Source of the DNA: CAVTLG01 sp963735495
GTDB lineage: Bacteria; Chloroflexota; Ktedonobacteria; Ktedonobacterales; Ktedonobacteraceae
Reading direction: 5' to 3'
NCBI GenBank assembly: GCA_963735495.1
Contig: CAVTLG010000010.1
Location: 62,001 to 126,000 of the forward strand
DNA length: 64,000 nucleotides
Both the position numbers and the translations under genes were made by a program. Numbering within the stretch: position 1 is the stretch's first letter; the number at the start of each line of letters is the position of its first letter. Below, piece after piece: positions 27,309 through 35,783 of the stretch. The notes beneath the pieces were generated by a model. That model had not been told where the DNA came from. It did no database searches and saw nothing but the letters and a program-made list of their open reading frames with translations.

Positions 27309-28367
27309 ATGACTATGCACAAGCCTGGCGAGGCGTCTGTGGATGCCTATGAAGCGATCCAGCGACTCGGTGCTGCACCGCTGTGGCGCTATCAGCGCAA
27401 TCTGTTTTCTCCCGAGCCGAAGAGTAGAGCTGTTCCCTATGTGTGGAGGTATGCTGAATTGCGGCCATACCTGCTGCACTTTTCGCAGGTGCTTTCCTTG
27501 AAAGAAGCCGAGCGACGTGTGCTCATGCTCGTCAATCCGGGTTTGCAAGAGCCGCCGGCCACCATCAATACGCTATATGCGGGCATTCAGATCATTTTAC
27601 CAGGTGAGACTGCGCAGGCACATCGGCATGCAGCGGGAGCTTTCCGTTTTATTATTGAGGGGACGGGAGCCTACACGACCGTCAATGGCGAACGGGTGCA
27701 TATGCACCCCGGCGATCTCCTCTTGACGCCTGGTTGGCACTGGCATGACCATGCGCACGAGGGTGAGGGACCGATGATGTGGCTGGATGGCCTCGACTAT
27801 CCGCTCGTCAATATGCTTGAAGCGGGCTTCTTTGAACTCTATAATGAACGCTTGCAGCCGGCTATTCACCCGGACGACTCCTCTACCCACCAGTTTCTGC
27901 ATGGTCGTCTTAATCCCCTGTGGCAAATCCCTCAGGTCCAGAACTCGCCGATTGGCAATTATACCTGGGCTGAAACGGCGAAGGCGTTAGATGCTATCGC
28001 TGACGATGCAACAGGGAGTGCTATCGATGGTGTGCTGCTTGAATATACCAATCCCTGGACGGGTGGACCAGTGATGCCCACAACGAGCTGCCGTATCGCC
28101 CGCTTGCGCCCCGGCTTTCATGGGCATGCACATAAGCATACTTCCAGTACGATCTATCATGTTGTGCGGGGACAGGGTGCCACGATTGTCGATGGCACGC
28201 GGCTTGAGTGGGGCGAACACGATATCTTCGTGGTCCCCGGTTGGGCAGTGCATGAGCATATCAATACATCGCGTACTGCAGACGCGGTGCTCTTCGCTGA
28301 CACAGACGAGCCAATGCTGCGCGCACTTGGTTTATATCGTGAAGCGCCCGCTGAGCAGCAGGTATAA
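27309..28367 (+). CDS. Gentisate 1,2-dioxygenase-like bicupin
   Basis: Gentisate dioxygenase opens the ring of gentisate to maleylpyruvate using Fe(II). The 352-residue protein has two cupin domains: the first with AHRHAAGAFRFIIEG...VHMHPGDLLLTPGWHWHDH (about 105-155), which holds the metal-binding His residues, the second with HGHAHKHTSSTIYHVVRG...HDIFVVPGWAVHEH (about 265-315). Length and layout match the family; 1-hydroxy-2-naphthoate or salicylate dioxygenases are close alternatives. AAGGAGG precedes the ATG. It lies 38 bases after the CoA ligase. Confidence 0.85.
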   Translation: MTMHKPGEASVDAYEAIQRLGAAPLWRYQRNLFSPEPKSRAVPYVWRYAELRPYLLHFSQVLSLKEAERRVLMLVNPGLQEPPATINTLYAGIQIILPGETAQAHRHAAGAFRFIIEGTGAYTTVNGERVHMHPGDLLLTPGWHWHDHAHEGEGPMMWLDGLDYPLVNMLEAGFFELYNERLQPAIHPDDSSTHQFLHGRLNPLWQIPQVQNSPIGNYTWAETAKALDAIADDATGSAIDGVLLEYTNPWTGGPVMPTTSCRIARLRPGFHGHAHKHTSSTIYHVVRGQGATIVDGTRLEWGEHDIFVVPGWAVHEHINTSRTADAVLFADTDEPMLRALGLYREAPAEQQV

Positions 28368-28370
28368 GCT

Positions 28371-28422
28371 AGTGTTTGGCACGCGTACACTTTTCGTCAC
28401 GAGTGAGCTGAAACCAAACACT
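28371..28422. repeat. Small inverted-repeat element (family D), uninterrupted copy
   Basis: The ends AGCTAGTGTTTGG (28367-28379) and CCAAACACTAGCT (28414-28426) form a 13-base inverted repeat. The inner sequence ACGCG-ACACTTTTC and GAGCTGAAACC is shared with 20111-20228. It sits in the dioxygenase-FAH gap and could form a hairpin in the transcript. Confidence 0.7.
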
Positions 28423-28446
28423 AGCTAAGAAAAACAGGAGGTACAC

Positions 28447-29451
28447 ATGCGTTTCCTCGTCTATGACAATCAGCGCCTAGTGCAGTATCCTCAGACGGAT
28501 CAATGGAATGGAGCAAGTCAGATGCCGCCTCCCGCGCCTCCCAACGGAAGGTATGCTACGCGAACGATGCCGAAGATGTCAAGTGGTTTTGCGCTAGGCG
28601 TACTGGTCGAAAACGACGTGATTGATGTCACTGATCTTGTTGGTCAAGGCGAACAGGGTCCGGCGGGTCCATTAGCACGATTGCTAGAGCAAGGCTATGA
28701 TCCAGCCTTGTTTGTGGCGGATCGGCTGATCGGACGCCCCCATCACAGTCTCGCGCAGGTCCAACTGTCGGCCCCGTTGCCTCGACCTGGGAAGGTGATT
28801 GGTGCACCGGTCAACTATCTCGATCATAAGGCCGAGATGGCCGTCCCTCAAACGATTGCTGAATATGGGGTCTTTCTCAAGGCGTCCTCATCAGTGATTG
28901 GACCGGGCGCTAGTATCCGTTTGCCGTACCTGGATAAGCGTACCGATCAGGAGGCTGAACTGACCGTCGTGATCGGTCGGACCGCGCGCAACGTGTCGGT
29001 CGATGAGGCGCTGGATTATGTCTTTGGATACACGTGCGGACTGGATATTACCGTCCGCTCCACTGAAGATCGTTCGACACGCAAATCATTTGACACGTTC
29101 ACGCCGCTGGGACCCTGGATCGTGACACCTGACGAAGTTGGCGATCCGCATACGCTAGAACTGCGCTGCTGGGTGAATGGCGAGTTGCGTCAACAAGCAA
29201 ATACGCGTGACCTCATCTTCAATGTGGCAGAACTGATTGCCTACACCAGTTCGATCATGACCTTATGGCCCGGCAATGTGCTCCTCACCGGTACTCCGGC
29301 GGGCGTTGGTCCTATTAGCGATGGGGATCGACTGGTGGTGGAGATCGAGAAGATCGGGCAACTTGAAGTCGCCGTCAGTGCTGAGGGCGCTGTGCACTAT
29401 GCGTCGCGACCGGGTCCGCGTCGGCAGTCTGTACCCTCAAGCGGATCGTGA
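28447..29451 (+). CDS. Fumarylacetoacetate hydrolase-family enzyme
   Basis: FAH-family enzymes hydrolyse C-C bonds in ring-cleavage products. The catalytic domain (about 110-320) shows VIGAPVNYLDHKAEM, the metal-binding acidic residues in DQEAELTVVIGR and GLDITVRS, and the family hallmark LLTGTPAGVG. An N-terminal domain of about 100 residues precedes it. Next to the gentisate dioxygenase it most likely acts as fumarylpyruvate hydrolase, or as a maleylpyruvate hydrolase, since no maleylpyruvate isomerase is seen in the cluster. The start has AGGAGG in good position. Confidence 0.85.
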   Translation: MRFLVYDNQRLVQYPQTDQWNGASQMPPPAPPNGRYATRTMPKMSSGFALGVLVENDVIDVTDLVGQGEQGPAGPLARLLEQGYDPALFVADRLIGRPHHSLAQVQLSAPLPRPGKVIGAPVNYLDHKAEMAVPQTIAEYGVFLKASSSVIGPGASIRLPYLDKRTDQEAELTVVIGRTARNVSVDEALDYVFGYTCGLDITVRSTEDRSTRKSFDTFTPLGPWIVTPDEVGDPHTLELRCWVNGELRQQANTRDLIFNVAELIAYTSSIMTLWPGNVLLTGTPAGVGPISDGDRLVVEIEKIGQLEVAVSAEGAVHYASRPGPRRQSVPSSGS

Positions 29452-29528
29452 GCGAACGTGGGTTCTTGTCGCCTGCGCAGGAAGTGTGCACACGAAAGCC
29501 TGAGGGGTCAGGTTCTGGAAGGAGAGTT

Positions 29529-29954
29529 ATGTCACAGGTCAACATACAGGTCCGTGTCCCTTTTTCTGATGTAGATAGCTCAGGACGTATCCATTTCACA
29601 GCTATGTTGCGCTATATGGAGATCGCAGAGCATGAACTGGTGCGCTTAATTGGCTATCCCCGAGCGACCACATTCAAGGACATCGGATTTCCTCGTGTAC
29701 ATGTCGCGTGTGACTATCTCAAGGCAATCAGCTATGATGACGAACTGACTATTCACGCTCATGTGGAGCATGTTGGTCGCAGTTCATGGACCGTCGCCTT
29801 TACCACGTGTTTCATGCCACGAGCGGGCGATACAGCACAGGAGGGAGGTGAAATCGCTGCGAAGGGGCAGATGACCATGGTCGCACTTGACCAGCAAACA
29901 GAGCAAGCCAGGCCCTTGCCAGAAGCATTACGCGTGGCACTCATCGCCGACTGA
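29529..29954 (+). CDS. Acyl-CoA thioesterase, 4-hydroxybenzoyl-CoA thioesterase type
   Basis: A hot-dog-fold thioesterase of 141 residues. The signature PFSDVDSSGRIHFTAMLRYMEIAEHELVR (about 11-39) aligns with YbgC/4-HBT enzymes, where the early acidic residue is catalytic. It hydrolyses acyl- or aryl-CoA esters. In this cluster it could release gentisate from gentisyl-CoA, completing a CoA-dependent hydroxylation route. The ATG at 29529 has AAGGAG four bases upstream; an in-frame start at 29448 would overlap the FAH stop and lacks a site. Confidence 0.85.
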   Translation: MSQVNIQVRVPFSDVDSSGRIHFTAMLRYMEIAEHELVRLIGYPRATTFKDIGFPRVHVACDYLKAISYDDELTIHAHVEHVGRSSWTVAFTTCFMPRAGDTAQEGGEIAAKGQMTMVALDQQTEQARPLPEALRVALIAD

Positions 29955-30015
29955 TGAAAGTATTACACACATTTAAATAGTCCAGAGACTTAACTATTCA
30001 AGTTCAGTGCAAACG

Positions 30016-30138
30016 CGCGTAGGGGCCGAGCCAAGACCTTTTTTGGCAACCTGCCAGCAGCCGTGGGCGAAGGAAAAAGGTCTTGGCGACCCTGGCGGCG
30101 GCCCACGGTGGACAACCGCAAGGGATTGTCCCTACGCG
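30016..30138. repeat. Composite palindromic element (family A) before the ALDH gene
   Basis: The termini CGCGTAGGG (30016) and CCCTACGCG (30138) are inverted. Inside, CCAAGACCTTTTT (30031-30043) pairs with AAAAAGGTCTTGG (30074-30086), and CCGTGGGC (30061-30068) pairs with GCCCACGG (30101-30108), so the two stems interleave. The right part contains the inverse of the AGGGACAATCCCTTGCGG motif that is tandemly repeated at 46804-47024. Confidence 0.7.
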
Positions 30139-30232
30139 AAGGGTCAATACTGCACCTGAGCAGTTATCCAGAGACAGGGATGCGCAAACTACCTTGATAC
30201 AAGGATGTCCAAATAGCATAGGAGCAATGATT

Positions 30233-31696
30233 ATGACAATCGTGGACACTGCAGTACCCTCTTACAACCTGTTTATTGGCGGAAACTGGGTACCATCGAC
30301 CAATGGTGCTATCTCCAACGACTATAACCCGGCTAACGGGCAAGTTTATGCCCATGTGGCTGAGGCCAGCGCGGAGGATGCCGCGAAGGCTATCGAGGCC
30401 GCTCATGCTGCGCGTATGGCGTGGGCGAAGAAAACGGGACGCGAGCGCTCTGCCTTTCTGTTACGGGCAGCCGATATGCTGGAAAAGAACGCGCTTGAAC
30501 ATGCCCAGGTGCTGATCAACGAAGGGGGTGGCACGTTTGGCAAGGCTATGCACGAAGTGATGGTCTCGGTAGAGAATCTGCGCGCGGTGGCCGAAGATCA
30601 TAAGTTGGTCACAGGCGAGGTCTTTCCATCAGATCAACCGGATAAACTGAGCTTCACTTTACGCCAGCCCATGGGCGTCGTCGTGGCCATTACTCCCTGG
30701 AACTATCCACTCATTCTGTCAATGAAGAAGATCACCCATGCCCTTATTATGGGCAATACGATGGTGCTGAAACCTGCGGAAGAAGCGCCAGTGACGGGCT
30801 TGAAAATTGGCGAACTCTTCGAGGCTGCCGGATTGCCAGCGGGAGTGTTCAATGTCATCACCGGTTCGGGACCGGTCGCTGGCGATGCGCTGGTGACGCA
30901 TGCGCTCACGCGCGTTATCTCTTTCACTGGTTCAACCGCGACCGGCAGGATTATTGCCAGCAAGGCTGGCGCTCTCTTAAAACGTGTTGTGCTGGAACTT
31001 GGTGGCAAAGACCCCATTATTGTCCTGGCCGACACAGATCTTGACTACGCCGTGAATACCGTGACCTTTCATGCGTTCCTGCATCAAGGCCAGCTCTGTA
31101 TGTCGGGTGAGCGCATCATCGTTGAAGAGTCAATCGCGGAGGAGTTCGCTCGTCGGTTGGCCGCTAAGGTGGCGCAGTTGACCGTAGGAGACCCGACCCG
31201 ACCTGACACCATTGTTGGTCCTATGATCCATAAAGAGCAGATCGATATCGTTGATGCTCAAGTTCAGGATGCCGTTGCTCACGGCGCGCGCGTCCTCTGC
31301 GGTGGACGGCGACAGGACCCCCACTATTTGCCTACCGTACTTACCGGCGTAACTCCTGATATGCAGATCTTTCGGGAGGAAACCTTCGGCCCGGTTGCGC
31401 CGATCACTGTTGTGCCCGATGTTGATGCTGCCATTGAGGCCGCTAATGACTCGATCTATGGTCTTTCCTGCGGGGTGCTCACCAACGATCTGCAAAAGGC
31501 CATCTATATCGCCGAGCGGGTCGAAGCGGGTATGGTGCATATCAACGATGGCTCGGTTGATGACGATCAAAATGCCCCCTTTGGAGGCGTGAAGGCCAGC
31601 GGCGGCGGACGTGAAGGCGGACGTGCTTCGGTTGAGGCCCTGACAGAAGTTAAATGGGTCACTATTCAGAAGGGCCAGCGCCAGTATCCCTTCTAA
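30233..31696 (+). CDS. NAD(P)-dependent aldehyde dehydrogenase
   Basis: A full-length ALDH of 487 residues. Motifs seen are PWNYPL in the substrate/cofactor region (about 157), the Rossmann SFTGSTATGR (about 235), the general-base Glu in LELGGKDP (about 255), and the catalytic Cys in QGQLCMSGER (about 288). It oxidises an aldehyde to the acid. With the adjacent alcohol dehydrogenase it may convert an aromatic alcohol via its aldehyde to the acid that the ligases activate. ATG 30233 has AGGAG eight bases upstream and is preferred to ATG 30227 (two bases). Confidence 0.9.
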   Translation: MTIVDTAVPSYNLFIGGNWVPSTNGAISNDYNPANGQVYAHVAEASAEDAAKAIEAAHAARMAWAKKTGRERSAFLLRAADMLEKNALEHAQVLINEGGGTFGKAMHEVMVSVENLRAVAEDHKLVTGEVFPSDQPDKLSFTLRQPMGVVVAITPWNYPLILSMKKITHALIMGNTMVLKPAEEAPVTGLKIGELFEAAGLPAGVFNVITGSGPVAGDALVTHALTRVISFTGSTATGRIIASKAGALLKRVVLELGGKDPIIVLADTDLDYAVNTVTFHAFLHQGQLCMSGERIIVEESIAEEFARRLAAKVAQLTVGDPTRPDTIVGPMIHKEQIDIVDAQVQDAVAHGARVLCGGRRQDPHYLPTVLTGVTPDMQIFREETFGPVAPITVVPDVDAAIEAANDSIYGLSCGVLTNDLQKAIYIAERVEAGMVHINDGSVDDDQNAPFGGVKASGGGREGGRASVEALTEVKWVTIQKGQRQYPF

Positions 31697-31760
31697 TTAA
31701 GGTGCGCAGAGGTGGCAGCGCTGTCTGTCCGGCCACCTTTTCATAGATAAAAGTAGAGTC

Positions 31761-31874
31761 TCCATTCTTCCGGGGAAAATGTCGGGAAACGGGGTAGGGG
31801 CGTGTCCTGGCGACCGCCCGGGGACGCACGCGAGGTGACGCCCCTACCCCGTTTCGCCCTCAAGGACGGAGAAC
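31761..31874. repeat. Palindromic element (family B), complete copy
   Basis: The central stem is GAAACGGGGTAGGGGCGT (31786-31803) and its exact inverse (31838-31855), with a 34-base GC-rich loop. Outer flanks TCTCCATTCTTC and CTCAAGGACGGAGA are partly inverted. Related copies are at 50581-50664, 52147-52256 and 53609-53848. Confidence 0.8.
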
Positions 31875-31912
31875 CTGAGAGTATAGTGTTGCTACAAAGA
31901 GGAGCAAACAGT

Positions 31913-33016
31913 ATGAAGATTACAGCAGCAGTCCTGAGCGAGAAATCAACCCCTTTTCAAATCGCCGAACTGGAACTCGAAGAGCCTCGCGCTGACGAAG
32001 TCGTAGTACGTATTGTCGCTACGGGCATTTGCCATACCGACCTGGTTGTCCGTCATCAGTATGTGCCGGTGCCGCTACCCCTGGTGCTGGGACACGAGGG
32101 TGCCGGTGTGGTAGAGAAAGTCGGCTCAAACGTCAAAAAAGTGCAACCTGGGGATCATGTGGTACTCAGCTATTTCTCCTGCGATGATTGTGTGAATTGC
32201 AAGCGCGGACAACCGGGCTATTGCCTCAGTTTCTTCCCTGGCAATTTCAGTGGTGCCCGTCTGGATGGATCAAGCGCTCTCAAACAAGGGGATAAGGCCG
32301 TTCATAGTCACTTCTTTGGTCAGTCTTCATTCGCCACCTATGCCTTAGCCACTGAACATAACGTCGTCAAAGTATGTAAGGATGTTCCTCTTGAACTGCT
32401 GGGTCCTTTAGGTTGTGGGGTACAGACGGGTGCTGGCACCGTGCTGAACGCGCTGCATCCCGAGGCTGGCACAAGCATTGCCGTGTTTGGATCAGGATCT
32501 GTCGGTCTGAGCGCGGTTATGGCCGCGAAGGCAGCCGGATGTACCACCATCATCGCTGTTGACGTGAAATCCAATCGTCTCGCACTGGCGCGTGAACTGG
32601 GGGCCACGCATACGGTCAATGCCGCCGAACAGGACGCGGTAGAAGCGATCCAGCAGATTGCTCCTGGCGGCGTCAACTATACAGTTGAAGCCACCGCCGC
32701 GCCAAAAGTGTTTCGTCAAGCCGTTGATGCACTGGCCGTCAAAGGGGTCTGCGCATTCGTTGGCGTTGCACCGGCGGGGACCGAAGCCAGCATTGACTTG
32801 AGCACACTGCTGGCCTTTGGCCGTACCATCGTGGGCGTTGTCGAGGGACATAGTGTCGCCGATGTCTTTATTCCGCGCTTAATCGACCTCTATCAACAGG
32901 GACGCTTCCCATTTGATCGTCTCATTACGTTTTATCCTTTTGACCAGATTAATCAAGCTGTTGAGGATTCTGAGCGCGGAAGTACACTCAAGCCTGTGTT
33001 GCGTATGCCCGCCTGA
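31913..33016 (+). CDS. Zinc-dependent alcohol dehydrogenase, aryl-alcohol type
   Basis: A medium-chain dehydrogenase of 367 residues. Catalytic zinc ligands are Cys in GICHTD (about 38) and His in GHEGAG (about 62); the structural zinc Cys cluster is SCDDCVNCKRGQPGYC (about 91-106). The NAD-binding motif is GSGSVGLSAV (about 193). The family includes benzyl/aryl-alcohol dehydrogenases that reversibly oxidise aromatic alcohols to aldehydes. It pairs naturally with the preceding ALDH. The ATG at 31913 has AGGAG at eight bases. A family B repeat fills the gap before it. Confidence 0.9.
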   Translation: MKITAAVLSEKSTPFQIAELELEEPRADEVVVRIVATGICHTDLVVRHQYVPVPLPLVLGHEGAGVVEKVGSNVKKVQPGDHVVLSYFSCDDCVNCKRGQPGYCLSFFPGNFSGARLDGSSALKQGDKAVHSHFFGQSSFATYALATEHNVVKVCKDVPLELLGPLGCGVQTGAGTVLNALHPEAGTSIAVFGSGSVGLSAVMAAKAAGCTTIIAVDVKSNRLALARELGATHTVNAAEQDAVEAIQQIAPGGVNYTVEATAAPKVFRQAVDALAVKGVCAFVGVAPAGTEASIDLSTLLAFGRTIVGVVEGHSVADVFIPRLIDLYQQGRFPFDRLITFYPFDQINQAVEDSERGSTLKPVLRMPA

Positions 33017-33069
33017 TGTCGCTGTTTGCTGTCTGGTTTTATTGAAAGAAAGTCAAGGGAGATTTTACT

Positions 33070-34002
33070 ATGACGCTTGATCCTCAGGCTCGTTCATTGT
33101 TAGATATGCTCGCGTCCACTGGTGCACCGCCTCTGCACATGCTCTCGGTTGAGCAGGCACGCCAGTCAATGTATCAGATGCTGCCTCTGGGAGGTCCGCC
33201 AGAGGCGGTGGCCGCAGTGGAAGACCGCCAGATCCCTGGTACGTGGGGTGCAATACCAGTGCGTATCTATACCCCGCAGGGAAATGGACCTTTTCCGGTG
33301 TTTGTCTTCTTTCATGGTGGTGGCTGGGTGATTGGTGACATTGCCACGTATGATACTGTTTGCCGTGCACTCACCAATGCGGCGCGCTGCATCACGGTCT
33401 CCGTGGATTATCGTCTGGCCCCGGAGTACAAGTTTCCTGTTGCCATCGATGATTGCTATGAGGCGACATGCTGGGTTGCTGAGCATTGTGCCACATTTAA
33501 CGGTAATCCCGAACGCATCGCTATTGGTGGTGATAGCGCAGGAGGCAATCTTACTGCTATAATCTCTATAATGGCACGTGATAGAGGTGGTCCTGCTCTC
33601 GCATATCAGGTGCTGATCTATCCTGCAACGGACTTCAGCAGGGAGACTGCTTCCATAAGAGAAAATGCTGAAGGCTATTTACTGACCAGGCAGGATATGC
33701 TCTGGTTCCAGAGCCTTTACTTCAACAATGAGGATGAGCAGCTTGATCTACGGGCTTCTCCGTTGCTGACACCTGATCTAAGCGGACTCCCGCCTGCCCT
33801 GGTGATTACTGCGGAGTTTGATCCACTGCGTGATGAAGGCGAGATGTACGCTACACGCTTAAGAGAGGCTGGCGTTTCTGTCACGGCTAGTCGTTATGAT
33901 GGTATGATCCATCTCTTTCTCAATATGGCCGGTATGCTGGATCAAGGCAAACAGGCGCTAGTCCAGATAGGCACTGAGCTACAGAAGGCTTTGGGGCAAT
34001 GA
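33070..34002 (+). CDS. Alpha/beta hydrolase, HSL-type esterase
   Basis: A 310-residue esterase of the hormone-sensitive-lipase family: oxyanion-hole HGGGW (about 79), nucleophile in GDSAGGN (Ser about 156), Asp in EFDPLRDEGE (about 252), and His in GMIHLF (about 279). It hydrolyses short carboxylic esters. In this cluster it may release an aromatic acid or alcohol from an ester before oxidation or CoA activation. No signal peptide, so cytoplasmic. AAGGGAG precedes the ATG. Confidence 0.9.
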   Translation: MTLDPQARSLLDMLASTGAPPLHMLSVEQARQSMYQMLPLGGPPEAVAAVEDRQIPGTWGAIPVRIYTPQGNGPFPVFVFFHGGGWVIGDIATYDTVCRALTNAARCITVSVDYRLAPEYKFPVAIDDCYEATCWVAEHCATFNGNPERIAIGGDSAGGNLTAIISIMARDRGGPALAYQVLIYPATDFSRETASIRENAEGYLLTRQDMLWFQSLYFNNEDEQLDLRASPLLTPDLSGLPPALVITAEFDPLRDEGEMYATRLREAGVSVTASRYDGMIHLFLNMAGMLDQGKQALVQIGTELQKALGQ

Positions 34003-34113
34003 AGTAGCCAGACAGCAGCGCTATGCAAAGGTCGCCATTAGTGAGGAAACTTGCTCCACGCAAAATCGATGGCGGCTTTTGCGTAGCCATGGCTAAACGA
34101 CAAGGAGGTTTCT

Positions 34114-35727
34114 ATGTCAATTCTCTCGACCGATCCACCTCATCTACAAGCGGAGCTTTTCCGCCCTCCGCTCCAGTATCCTTCTCATGCGTATGCTGAG
34201 CTACTCACGCGTTCAGCTCAGCGTTATCCCGAGAACATTGCAATTGTCTTCAAAGGCGTCAATCTGACGTATCGCGAACTGGAAGCGCTTGTGAATGCCT
34301 TTGCCAATGCCCTGCTGGATCTAGGCATACGCAAAGGTCAGCATGTCTGTTTGCTCATGAAGAACCGGCCAGAATTTCTGGTGAGCTGGTTTGCTATTAT
34401 ACGCATCGGCGCAGTGACCAGTCCGCTGAATCCAGCTTACAAGGAGCGTGAGGTCGCCCATCAATTGAGCAATAGTGACGCGGTAGCCGTCGTGGTGCAG
34501 CATGAGTTATTGCCGCTCGTTGAGGCGGCGTGTGCTGAGACTCCGCTGCTGAAATCTGTGATCACTGTTGGTACCAGCCAGTATGTTCCTGCGATCCATA
34601 TCTCTCCCTTTAGCCAGCTTGTGCGGACCCATCTGCCAACGCCACCGGCACAGCTCGATTGGGCCTGGGACGACCTGATCGCGCTCCCCTACAGTAGCGG
34701 CACGACGGGCCTGCCCAAGGGTGTCATGCTGAGTCAAAAGAATCTTGTCTATAACGCGTATCAGTCAGTCGCTACTGCGCGTATCACTTCGCTTGATCGT
34801 ATGCTTATTTTTCTGCCACTCTACCATATCTATGGAATTATGCTGATCGGCACTGCGATGATTTCTGGCGCGCGCCTGGTGCTGATGGAGCGCTTTGATC
34901 CCGCTATAAGTCTACAGCTCATTCAGGAACATGGTATTACCCTTTTGTATGCCGTACCGCAAGTGCTCTCTGTGCTGAGCGACTGGCCGCAATTGCACGA
35001 CTATGATCTGAGCACTATCCGTTATGTCCAGTGTGGTGCGGCTCCCGTGCCGCCAGCGCTGGCCCATCGCTTCCAGGAACGCACCAACGTAACGGTCATG
35101 ACATCCTATGGCCTGACTGAGGCCGCGCCAGGCACGCACTCTAATCCAGTCTATGATCGGCGACTGATTAAGGTTGAGACGATAGGTTTACCCATTCATG
35201 ATACGAAACATAAAATCGTCGACATCGAAACGGGTCAAAAAGAGCTGGGCTGTGGTGAAGAGGGTGAGTTGCTGGTCCAGGGACCACAGGTGATGCTCGG
35301 CTATTGGAAAGCGCCAGAGGCCACTGCCGAGGTGCTGCGCGATGGCTGGCTCTATACCGGCGATATTGGTTGGCGCGATGAAGAGGGCTATGTGACGATC
35401 ACGGATCGTAAGAAAGAGTTGATCAAATATAAAGGATTCAGTGTGGCACCCGCTCAGATTGAAGCCTTGCTGCTCGAACATCCTGCGGTGGTCGATGTGG
35501 CTGTGATCGCCAAGCCGAATGAGGAAGCGGGAGAAGTACCGAAAGCCTTTGTCGTGCGCCGGGCGGGCTACGAGAGCCTGAGCCCGGATGAACTGGTCGC
35601 GTGGGCCAATGGCAAACTCGCTACCTACAAGAATGTGCGTGAAGTCGAGTTCATCGATGTTATCCCCAGGAATCCGTCCGGGAAGATCTTGCGACGTATT
35701 CTCAAGGAGCGGGAACGGCAGCAATAA
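34114..35727 (+). CDS. Acyl-CoA ligase, 4-coumarate-CoA ligase type
   Basis: A second adenylate-forming ligase, 537 residues. Motifs are PYSSGTTGLPKGVMLSQ (about 190), YGLTEAAPG (about 331), TGDIGWRDEEGYV (about 412), DRKKELIKYKGFSVAPAQIE (about 430-449), and the catalytic Lys in NPSGKILRRIL (about 525). All expected residues are present, unlike the variant P-loop in the first ligase. It resembles plant and bacterial 4CL-type enzymes acting on aryl-propenoic or aryl acids. AAGGAGG lies five bases before the ATG. It and the following amidohydrolase close the first catabolic cluster. Confidence 0.9.
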   Translation: MSILSTDPPHLQAELFRPPLQYPSHAYAELLTRSAQRYPENIAIVFKGVNLTYRELEALVNAFANALLDLGIRKGQHVCLLMKNRPEFLVSWFAIIRIGAVTSPLNPAYKEREVAHQLSNSDAVAVVVQHELLPLVEAACAETPLLKSVITVGTSQYVPAIHISPFSQLVRTHLPTPPAQLDWAWDDLIALPYSSGTTGLPKGVMLSQKNLVYNAYQSVATARITSLDRMLIFLPLYHIYGIMLIGTAMISGARLVLMERFDPAISLQLIQEHGITLLYAVPQVLSVLSDWPQLHDYDLSTIRYVQCGAAPVPPALAHRFQERTNVTVMTSYGLTEAAPGTHSNPVYDRRLIKVETIGLPIHDTKHKIVDIETGQKELGCGEEGELLVQGPQVMLGYWKAPEATAEVLRDGWLYTGDIGWRDEEGYVTITDRKKELIKYKGFSVAPAQIEALLLEHPAVVDVAVIAKPNEEAGEVPKAFVVRRAGYESLSPDELVAWANGKLATYKNVREVEFIDVIPRNPSGKILRRILKERERQQ

Positions 35728-35783
35728 AGTGTATTGGGTTATATTTGGGACCAGCTTTGCTGGATAGTGTAGAAACAAGAGAC

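Noticed and set aside
30083..30232. N-terminal extension of the ALDH gene
   Set aside because: It translates the repeat element at 30016-30138; the ribosome site and family alignment support the start at 30233.
35188..35778. 196-residue minus-strand ORF
   Set aside because: Antisense to the second CoA ligase.
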